A DNA stretch of 64,000 nt from COE1 sp910588595 (lineage in GTDB: Bacteria; Bacillota; Clostridia; Lachnospirales; Lachnospiraceae): assembly GCA_948957135.1 (NCBI GenBank), contig CARDBT010000005.1, positions 42,177-106,176 on the forward strand, written 5' to 3'. Within the stretch, counting starts at the first letter, position 1; every line of letters starts with the position of its first letter. Position numbers and translations under genes: made by a program. The notes under the pieces were generated by a model, which saw only the letters and a program-made list of their open reading frames with translations, was not told the DNA's origin and ran no database searches. Positions 9,161 through 16,247 of this stretch are shown here, one piece after another.

Positions 9161-10540
9161 TTAATCCTCCCCATTACATGCGTCGATGATCGCATCCACA
9201 TATCCCTGGTCAAACCATGTCACGTTCTGTCTGTCAAGATAGCCGAAGGTCTCTCCCTTTGTCACATCCGCGACGCTGCCGTTGTCCCACAGAATACACG
9301 GGATCTGAACAGTCTCGCCCGCCGAGTCCTTGCATGCTGTGACCGCCTGATTTACATAGTATGATGCATGTTCTTTGCGCGATTCCTCGTTGTCCGCTTT
9401 CAGGATAGTGCCCCACTCGCTGATAACGACCGGAACATCCTTTGATGTCCACTGCTGGTTGATCACGCGGAACACCTCCTTCACATCGTTCTGGACCTGC
9501 TCATCAAACACGCTCTTGCTGTTCTCCGACACATCCATGCAGAAAAAGTAGGGGGAGTAGGGGTGCGTTGACACCATGATCCGGTTGGGATAACCGCCCT
9601 TGTCTGTCGGAAGCACCTGGTTTTTGTACGAATACAAACTCCCGGCGTAACCTGTGCACATGATGAAACGCGAAGCGTTATATCCGCTGTCCACCGCGCG
9701 GATCGCGTCGACGCCCGCCTGAGAGTAGGTGTTGATGATGCGCTGCGCCTCCTGCGAATTGAGCGTGTCCGGCGTCCACTCATCGTCTGTCCCTGACAGA
9801 CGCACCTCGTTGACCACCTCAAAGATCAGATGGAGATCATAGTCTGCAAACTCCGTTGCTATCTGCGTCCAGATCTGGGTGATATAGTTGATGGACTGCT
9901 CCTGGCACTCCGCTGTGGGGTAGATGAAGCGCTTGTCCTTGTTGTCATCGTGATGGATGTTAATGACGACATAGAGCCCCTCATCATAGCAGTAGTCCAC
10001 AACTTCCCTCACCCTGCCCATCCATGCCTCGCTGATGGTATAGACTTGTCTGCCATTTTCGTCCGTCGTGATGTCGACATGGTTGTGCCATGACACCGGG
10101 ATCCTGATCGTCCGAAATCCCTGTTCTTTTACAAGGCTTATCATCTCCTTCGTCGTCTTGGTACTGCCGGGCAGCCATGCGCCCTCATAGTCAAGCTCGT
10201 CGGAAAGCCCGCTGCAGTCGATCGCGTCAAAAGTATTTCCCAGATTCCAGCCCATGCCCATATCCGCCACAAAATCCTGCCAGCGCACACCGTCGTCCTT
10301 CTGCTCCGGGACGGGTTCCTGCGCCTGTGTCCCCTTTTCTGTCTCTTCCGGTTCCGCTGTATTGTCCTGTACAGCTGATTTCAAGTCTGTCTCCGTCTCC
10401 AACTCATTATTCAATTCATTAACCAATTCCTTTTCCTCCGTTTCCGCCGTCTGTGCAGGTGTCTGCGCCGCTGCCTGCCCACAGCCTGACAGGAGTGCCC
10501 CCGCCAGCAGCGCTGTCAACAAAATAACTTTTCTCCTCAT
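9161..10540 (-). CDS. GH5 endoglucanase/xyloglucanase-type lipoprotein
   Basis: The protein starts MRRKVILLTALLAGALLSGC, a lipoprotein signal with the lipidated Cys at residue 20. An acidic linker rich in Glu, Thr and Pro (about 21-85) comes next. The catalytic barrel has MGWNLGNTFDA, RIPVSWHNH and INIHHD, the acid/base Glu245 in FEVVNEVR and the nucleophile Glu375 in VVISEWG. These motifs fit GH5 subfamily 4-like endo-beta-glucanases and xyloglucanases; xylanase activity is also possible. The enzyme should sit on the outer membrane face and release oligosaccharides for the transporters encoded upstream. The ATG at 10538-10540 follows AAGGAGT; a longer reading would place the signal peptide 33 residues inside the protein. 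Confidence 0.88.
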   Translation of the reverse strand: MRRKVILLTALLAGALLSGCGQAAAQTPAQTAETEEKELVNELNNELETETDLKSAVQDNTAEPEETEKGTQAQEPVPEQKDDGVRWQDFVADMGMGWNLGNTFDAIDCSGLSDELDYEGAWLPGSTKTTKEMISLVKEQGFRTIRIPVSWHNHVDITTDENGRQVYTISEAWMGRVREVVDYCYDEGLYVVINIHHDDNKDKRFIYPTAECQEQSINYITQIWTQIATEFADYDLHLIFEVVNEVRLSGTDDEWTPDTLNSQEAQRIINTYSQAGVDAIRAVDSGYNASRFIMCTGYAGSLYSYKNQVLPTDKGGYPNRIMVSTHPYSPYFFCMDVSENSKSVFDEQVQNDVKEVFRVINQQWTSKDVPVVISEWGTILKADNEESRKEHASYYVNQAVTACKDSAGETVQIPCILWDNGSVADVTKGETFGYLDRQNVTWFDQGYVDAIIDACNGED

Positions 10541-10556
10541 ATCACCACTTACTCCT

Positions 10557-11468
10557 TCAAACCTGTCTTCCCCCCGTCTTTTTTGCAGCATCTGCCACAA
10601 ACTGACCAATCTTCTCACGCACAAACTTTTGTTTGTCATCCCTCACGAGGAAATACAAATACGCGTCCAGAACATACTGATAGGGCATTCCTCTGCCAGC
10701 AATCTTAAAATTCACAAACCCCCTCTCAATATAGCTTCCAATCTCATCATTGGATATGAACGCCGGGCGCTTCGTGCACTCCGCGAAGGTCTTGTTGGGA
10801 TTGGCGTTGGGACATTGGAAGACATCCTTCACATCGAACTCGAGCTGCGCCCTTGACTGCTGTGCATAATGCTCCGCACGTCTCTGGCATCCCGGTGTAC
10901 ATACCTCGTTCACCAACAGTTCTATACGCCCTGCATGGGGCTCCAGTTCCTTTAGTGCGCTTTCATTGTGGTTCAGGTCATAGTCCAAAACGACCAGAAA
11001 ATATCCCCGCTCCAACTCTCCGAGCACACCATCCGTCTGCACGATCCTCTTGGTTGTGGATGAGATCAATGGGAAGCGCGGCCACTCACGCCGGATATAG
11101 TCCTCCAGCACCTGAGTATTGACCAGCGCCTGGTTCATACCGTTGTCTGCAAGCCGCATGATAAGGTTACAGTAGGTATCCCAAACATGCCTTTCCTCCA
11201 GGACAGCGTTCGTCCATGTAAACCTCACCGGCACGCCCTTGCTGTTATAGAGCTTCAGTGTCGCCTCGATATCCCGCTTTCCGGCAATCCCCATGACCAC
11301 ACGTCCGCCGTTCCAGATGGCGCCCGGGAATGACCCGTAAACCGATCCAATCCTGTAGCCCTCCCGGAAACAGTCCGGGTACTTCTCCATCAACATGATC
11401 ACTGCATAATTTAACTGCCGGTAATAGCAAAACCCCGGCAGATGCCAAAAGACATCTCTCTTAGCCAT
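10557..11468 (-). CDS. U32-peptidase/UbiU-like protein of unknown function, paralogue 1
   Basis: This 303-residue cytoplasmic protein begins AKRDVFWHLPGFCYY and contains YGSFPGAIWNGGR, RFTWTNAVLEE and LLVNEVCTPGCQRRAEHY. Later residues include further cysteines (VFQCPN, FAECTK) and VNFKIAGRG. A barrel with a CxxxC pair, later cysteines and a (V/T)NFK(I/L)xGR end resembles the U32 peptidase/UbiU/YhbV superfamily, where four cysteines often hold an iron-sulfur cluster. This assignment is by eye and tentative. The next gene upstream is a clear paralogue with the same order of motifs. The ATG at 11466-11468 follows AGGGAGG. The pair sits between an ABC binding-protein gene and a GH5 gene, so a role in modifying or handling the imported glycan is inferred. 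Confidence 0.6.
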   Translation of the reverse strand: MAKRDVFWHLPGFCYYRQLNYAVIMLMEKYPDCFREGYRIGSVYGSFPGAIWNGGRVVMGIAGKRDIEATLKLYNSKGVPVRFTWTNAVLEERHVWDTYCNLIMRLADNGMNQALVNTQVLEDYIRREWPRFPLISSTTKRIVQTDGVLGELERGYFLVVLDYDLNHNESALKELEPHAGRIELLVNEVCTPGCQRRAEHYAQQSRAQLEFDVKDVFQCPNANPNKTFAECTKRPAFISNDEIGSYIERGFVNFKIAGRGMPYQYVLDAYLYFLVRDDKQKFVREKIGQFVADAAKKTGGRQV

Positions 11469-11489
11469 GTCAAACCTCCCTTCACGCTG

Positions 11490-12440
11490 TTACGGCCACT
11501 GGGAGGGCCTCGGTCTTCCAACCGTGATCAGCCTGTTTGACACCAGACTGTTTAACAGGGTAGTCGCAGCATCAACACGGTACTCAGGACGAATCAGATA
11601 GTGGCAGTAAACCTCCATGATATAGAAAAGGTTCGCCGTCCTTCCCTCCAGCTTGAAATTGGTAAATCCCATCGGCACATATTTCTCCCAGATATCCTCG
11701 GGCGACACGTAGGTGCGGTAGCTCTGTATCGTGGCAAACTCATTGTGCTCCCCGTAATCGCAATGCCACGGTTCCAGAGGAATCTGCCTGTCCGGAGTGC
11801 GTGTGCGGTTTTTGAGCATGATGCGCTGGTTCTTCGCCTCGTTCTCATAGTGTCCGCCCCGCCTTGGACAATCCGGCTGGCACACCGCATTCACAAGGAT
11901 CTCGCACCGGCTCCTATCCTCGATCTTTGCCAACTCATCAAAGCGGTTGTTAAAATTGTAGTCCAGCACTACAAGATGATAGTCCTTTTTCAGCTCCTCA
12001 TTCACCGCACCGATATCGCGGATCTCCTTGCAAGTGGAGCTGTTGACCTTGAAACCCGGATAATTCCTGCGTATATATTTCTCCAAAAGCGGCGATACGA
12101 CAAGAACTCCGTTCTTCCCATTATCCGCCGCTTTCATGCAGAAATTGCAGTAGGGATCTTTCAGATCCTCCTCGTCAAGGAACATATTCGTGTAGGTATA
12201 GCGCACAGACACGCCCCTATCATTGATACTTTTGATCGCATTCTGTATATAGCCTGCGTCACACTGGTCGTTTGGAGAACGCCTGCCGCCATTCCAGAGC
12301 GACATGGGAAATTCCCCGAAAAAGGATGCGATCCTCACGCCTTCCCTGAAATAATGCGGCCTTTTCTCAAGCATTGACAGCACCACCATATTCAGCGGAA
12401 AATTCTGCCGCAGCCCCGGCAGATGAAACCAAACCTCCAT
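11490..12440 (-). CDS. U32-peptidase/UbiU-like protein of unknown function, paralogue 2
   Basis: This is a second copy of the preceding family, about 316 residues. Shared landmarks in the same order are WFHLPGLRQ, FFGEFPMSLWNGGRR, YTYTNMFLDEEDL, DPYCNFCMKAADNGKNG, LVNAVCQPDCPRRGGHY and TNFKLEGR. It keeps the CxxxC pair but its later cysteines differ from those of paralogue 1 (PWHC only), so the putative metal site may differ. The ATG at 12438-12440 follows GGAAAGGATG. An upstream in-frame ATG at 12491 has no ribosome binding site. The two genes are 21 bases apart and probably translated together. No function is known to me. Confidence 0.58.
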   Translation of the reverse strand: MEVWFHLPGLRQNFPLNMVVLSMLEKRPHYFREGVRIASFFGEFPMSLWNGGRRSPNDQCDAGYIQNAIKSINDRGVSVRYTYTNMFLDEEDLKDPYCNFCMKAADNGKNGVLVVSPLLEKYIRRNYPGFKVNSSTCKEIRDIGAVNEELKKDYHLVVLDYNFNNRFDELAKIEDRSRCEILVNAVCQPDCPRRGGHYENEAKNQRIMLKNRTRTPDRQIPLEPWHCDYGEHNEFATIQSYRTYVSPEDIWEKYVPMGFTNFKLEGRTANLFYIMEVYCHYLIRPEYRVDAATTLLNSLVSNRLITVGRPRPSQWP

Positions 12441-12550
12441 CTTTTCATCCTTTCCAAAAAGAGGATGGCGCTCGGAAAACACCATCCCCATATCTGTTAA
12501 TCACTATTTATTTGATCTGATACAGCGTTGCCGCGAATCTTACTTCATGA

Positions 12551-14134
12551 TCATTTCTTCAAAGAAGCGTTAAACTCGTCGACAGCTGTCTGCCATGCTG
12601 GCAGGTTCTGCTCTAAGATCGCATCAACGTCCTCGCCTACACCCAGCTTCCACAGGAAATCATCATTCGGGTTGAAGTTCGGAACGATTGAGTGCCAGTC
12701 ATCAACGCCCCTTGTTGTCATCATGTCGATCGTCTCGTCCACGGAACGCGTATCCTTCATGCCGCCATAGAGGTTATCCAGCAGCTCATAGTATCCTTCA
12801 TAGCCCGGAACGTCCTCTGTCCACACGTCATAGGCAAACATGATCTGTCTTGCCTTCTCGTCGCTATAAGAAGCAGGCATGCAGAAAAGATTGTTGTTCT
12901 TGTTCGTCACATTGTCTCCCTTAGGTCCCTTCGGGAACATTACGAATCCATAGTCAACGCTCTGATCCAGTGTCACACCGTTTACTTCCACAGGCTTCTG
13001 ACCTGTCAGCCAGCCGCCCTCATATGCGCAGTATGCCTCGTCAAACATGAAAGCTGCCTTGCCGCTCATAAAGAGGTTCTTGTAGTCTTCCCAGTTCGTT
13101 CCTTCCTCGTTGCCGTAATTCAGGAAATAATTGTTGGTAACAGTGTCAATAGCAAAATGCAGCGCCTCTCTCACTGCATCGCTGTCGGCAGTCATTGTGT
13201 ATGTACCGTCGCTGTTCTTGGTCACAAGCTGGCCGCCGTTAGAGCGCACGCACATATATACCATACCGCCGTTGTTCTGCACACATCCGAATACATCATT
13301 CTGTCCGTCGTTGTCTGTATCCCTCTGTACTTCCTTCATGATATCAACCCATGCATCCCAGGTCCACTCTCCATTGAGCTGCATATCGTAGATCGTCTCG
13401 GGGTCGATACCGGCATCCTTTAAGACAGTCTTGTTAAAATACAGACCTCCTCTGGGCTCTGAAGGACCCGCACAGAAGCAATATACGGCATCGTCTACCT
13501 TCCAGCTGTTTACCTCACCGTTCGTCTGCCACTTCTCTGCGGAAAGATCGATCACATCGCCATCGAGCTTCGACAGATCATACATCAGTCCCTGGCTTAC
13601 ATCTGCCGCTGTAGCCGCGGAGTTTGTCAGCACGTAAATGATATTCTCATCGCTTCCTGAGGTAGCTGCCTGCACAAATGCCTCTCCAATAGAACCTTCG
13701 CCCCAGCCCCAGCCAGCGTAATTCTTCTGAACCATTGTAAAGTTATATGTTTCCTGCAGCCACTCGCGGTACTCTCTCTGCGCTGCCTGGAAATCTGTCT
13801 TGGGATCCTCCGGCTCACCTGTCCACCAGTCAGCGATGATGATCTCCATACCGCCCAGGTCAAACGGTTCGCCTGTATTGGGATCGATCCGCACTTCGGG
13901 TGTCAGATCCTCTTCCTCTGTCGTCTCAGTCTGCGCCTCGCTGCTGCCCGGCTCTGCTGTATCCGGCTGTGTCGCGCCGCCAGTCTGATCCCCGGCATTT
14001 GCCTGTGTGTCCCCGCTGGTCTGATCTCCGCTGCTTGCAGGCTGATCCGCATTACCGCCGCAGCCAGCCATGCTGACTGTCATTATAGCTGCAATTGAAG
14101 CCGCCATCAATCTGTTTAACATTTTTCTTTTCAT
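12551..14134 (-). CDS. CUT1 sugar ABC transporter substrate-binding lipoprotein
   Basis: This 527-residue family 1 extracellular binding protein has a lipoprotein signal, MKRKMLNRLMAASIAAIMTV, ending in SMAGC. A low-complexity linker of Gln, Thr, Gly and Ala (about 30-75) leads to the two-lobed binding domain. Landmarks include EIIIADWWTGEPEDP, VYCFCAGPSEPRGGLYFNKT and MSGKAAFMFDEAYCAYEG. The ATG at 14132-14134 follows GGAGG. Two permease genes lie directly upstream and complete the transporter except for the ATPase, which in this class is usually a shared MsmK-type protein encoded elsewhere. The ligand is probably a xylan- or glucan-derived oligosaccharide, by context only. Confidence 0.88.
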   Translation of the reverse strand: MKRKMLNRLMAASIAAIMTVSMAGCGGNADQPASSGDQTSGDTQANAGDQTGGATQPDTAEPGSSEAQTETTEEEDLTPEVRIDPNTGEPFDLGGMEIIIADWWTGEPEDPKTDFQAAQREYREWLQETYNFTMVQKNYAGWGWGEGSIGEAFVQAATSGSDENIIYVLTNSAATAADVSQGLMYDLSKLDGDVIDLSAEKWQTNGEVNSWKVDDAVYCFCAGPSEPRGGLYFNKTVLKDAGIDPETIYDMQLNGEWTWDAWVDIMKEVQRDTDNDGQNDVFGCVQNNGGMVYMCVRSNGGQLVTKNSDGTYTMTADSDAVREALHFAIDTVTNNYFLNYGNEEGTNWEDYKNLFMSGKAAFMFDEAYCAYEGGWLTGQKPVEVNGVTLDQSVDYGFVMFPKGPKGDNVTNKNNNLFCMPASYSDEKARQIMFAYDVWTEDVPGYEGYYELLDNLYGGMKDTRSVDETIDMMTTRGVDDWHSIVPNFNPNDDFLWKLGVGEDVDAILEQNLPAWQTAVDEFNASLKK

Positions 14135-14265
14135 ATTATCCTCCATTCTTGTCGCACCTGCTGATATAGGTACAGGCACATGTTTGCGCATGGGATTTCC
14201 CCGCCTCCGCGCTGTTGCTTTTTATATAAACTTCCGCCTTCCCGCAGAAACTTATACCATAACCA

Positions 14266-15273
14266 TTACATCTTGATTCCGGTGCTGCTCAAGCTCTCCA
14301 CAAAGCCCTTCTGTGCATACAGATACAGCACGATCAGCGGCACGATCACCATCAGGGTGCCTGTCGCCAGCATACAGTTCGTATAGGGTACGGAAACACC
14401 CGCCGAACTTGATGAGCCCGTGATCTTCGCCATGTAGCCGCCGAATGTATCCGGAAGCTGCTTGAGTTTGATGCTCAAAAGGCTCACCTGACCTAAGAAC
14501 ATGCTGGAGTAAAAACCATCTGTCCACTGCCACACAAAGGAGAACAGGAAGCAGGAGGTGAGGATGGGTTTAGCATCTGGCAGCATGATGCTGACAAATG
14601 TCTTGAGCGTACCGCAGCCGTCCACGTAGGCAGCCTCCTCCATCTCTTTTGGAATATTGCGGAAGAACTGCCGTATCATATAGATATAAAGTCCGTTCTT
14701 CAAGCCCATGCATCCAAATGACATCATATAATAGGGGAGCACCGAACCGCGCAGGTTCACTGGAGCCCCCGTCAGCATCTCGGCGATTCCCAGCACATCA
14801 AAATACCGGAAGTGCAGATGCAGCGAAGTAGAGATTACCTGGGGCGGGATCAGGATCATGACCATCACACAGGCAAACCAGAAACGTTTCAGCGGGAACT
14901 TAAACCGTGCGAAACCGTATCCCACCAGCGTACACATGGACACCTGTACGATCGATACCGTCAGCGCGATCGTCAGCGAATTGAACAAGCTCTTTGAATA
15001 CTCCATGAGTCCGGCCACCAGACGGTAATTCTCCGTGGTAAAATGCAGCGGAATGGAGATGACGATGGGATCATACAGATCCCCCTCCGTCATAAAGCTC
15101 ACCGAGATCTTGTTTAACAGGGGCTGCAGGATCAGGAAACACAAGCCGAAAAGCAGTATAGCCCGGCATATGCTGACACCGTATCCCATCACGGTCTTGC
15201 GGAGGAGATAGCCGCCGGATTTTCTGTTTCTCTCCCAGAAATCTGTCTTTTTTGCAGTCTTCAACTTACTCAT
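14266..15273 (-). CDS. carbohydrate ABC transporter permease, MalG type
   Basis: This 335-residue inner-membrane permease has about six hydrophobic segments. The conserved ATPase-docking loop is around EEAAYVDGCGTLKTFVSIML. The C-terminus VESLSSTGIKM is typical of MalG-like subunits. The N-terminal residues before the first helix are polar and cytoplasmic. Its ATG overlaps the end of the upstream MalF-type gene by 8 bases, showing translational coupling. It acts with that permease and the following binding lipoprotein as one importer. A somewhat long loop follows RFKFPLKRFW, but nothing suggests loss of function. Confidence 0.88.
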   Translation of the reverse strand: MSKLKTAKKTDFWERNRKSGGYLLRKTVMGYGVSICRAILLFGLCFLILQPLLNKISVSFMTEGDLYDPIVISIPLHFTTENYRLVAGLMEYSKSLFNSLTIALTVSIVQVSMCTLVGYGFARFKFPLKRFWFACVMVMILIPPQVISTSLHLHFRYFDVLGIAEMLTGAPVNLRGSVLPYYMMSFGCMGLKNGLYIYMIRQFFRNIPKEMEEAAYVDGCGTLKTFVSIMLPDAKPILTSCFLFSFVWQWTDGFYSSMFLGQVSLLSIKLKQLPDTFGGYMAKITGSSSSAGVSVPYTNCMLATGTLMVIVPLIVLYLYAQKGFVESLSSTGIKM

Positions 15274-16177
15274 AGTAGTAAACCCCCTTCGAGATGATGA
15301 ATGAACTCACTCCGATGATCGCCATGACCAGCACGAAATATGTCCATGACATAGCGGATGCCAGCCCGTAATTCAGGTTTACATTCATATATGTCGTGAT
15401 CTTTTCAATGACTTCATTGTCCGATCTCATACAGAAGTCCACCACCGTGTAGATCCAGTTCACAAGGAAAAGAGAACTGACCATGGGGAAAGTGATCTTC
15501 CAGAGACTCTCCCACTTGGTACAGCCTTCAATGTCCGCGGCCTCGTACATACTGATCGAAATGGTCTGCAGTCCCGACAGGAAGATAATGATCTGGATAC
15601 CCGAGGAAATCGCCACGTCATAGATGTTATCAATGACCTCAAACAACTTCTCAAATGCCCTCACACCCACTCCGGTAGTCCTGAGGATCTCCTGGAGTGC
15701 ATCCGAGATGCCTGTCGTGCCCTGTGCGTTCATCTCAACAGTCTGGGCAACAGCCGCCATCAGGGCGTTATCAGAATCCAGCTTCAGCATCACGCCGGAA
15801 GCAAGTATCACAGGCAGGAAGAACACGGAACGAACCAGTGCCCTGCCCTTAAATTTCTGGTTCAGCACCAGAGCCACAAAGAAACTGAATACCATGATCG
15901 CCACGGAATTGATCGCCATTCTGGAAAGCTCCTCCGTGAGCAGCCTGACAAAATTGGCATCCACCCGGAAAGCATAATTGTAATTGAACAACCCCTTCCA
16001 AATTGTTTTAAACTCCCCCGCTCCCAGCTGCACATCGCTAAAACTCATATGCAAGGACTGGAACAGCGGTTGTATCATAAAGGCTAAAAAACCGATTATA
16101 AACGGAGAGATGAACAGGTACCCCGAGATGGCTTTCCGTTTCTGAAGGCCTGCCAACTTAGTTTTCTGTCTTTTCAT
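15266..16177 (-). CDS. carbohydrate ABC transporter permease, MalF type
   Basis: This permease of about 303 residues begins MKRQKTKLAGLQKRKAISGY, a basic N-terminus followed by the first helix LFISPFIIGFLAFM typical of MalF-type CUT1 subunits. The docking loop is YEAADIEGCTKWESLWKITF. The ATG at 16175-16177 follows AGAAAGGAATG; an in-frame ATG 36 bases earlier lacks a site. It is the first gene after the stem-loop that separates it from the DUF5696-like gene, and it overlaps the MalG-type gene by 8 bases. It forms the second of two CUT1 importers in this gene run. Confidence 0.88.
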   Translation of the reverse strand: MKRQKTKLAGLQKRKAISGYLFISPFIIGFLAFMIQPLFQSLHMSFSDVQLGAGEFKTIWKGLFNYNYAFRVDANFVRLLTEELSRMAINSVAIMVFSFFVALVLNQKFKGRALVRSVFFLPVILASGVMLKLDSDNALMAAVAQTVEMNAQGTTGISDALQEILRTTGVGVRAFEKLFEVIDNIYDVAISSGIQIIIFLSGLQTISISMYEAADIEGCTKWESLWKITFPMVSSLFLVNWIYTVVDFCMRSDNEVIEKITTYMNVNLNYGLASAMSWTYFVLVMAIIGVSSFIISKGVYYYE

Positions 16178-16214
16178 AACCACATTCCTTTCTAAAAGCA
16201 TTTTATGCCACATC

Positions 16215-16239
16215 CCGCCGGAGACAATGCCTCCGGCGG
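16215..16239 (-). terminator. stem-loop between accessory genes and second transporter
   Basis: CCGCCGGA (16215-16222) pairs with TCCGGCGG (16232-16239) around a 9-base loop, between the DUF5696-like stop codon and the next permease start. There is no following T run. It may be a partial terminator or an RNA-processing or stability element that sets different levels for the two transporter halves. Confidence 0.5.
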
Positions 16240-16247
16240 AGCCGGCA

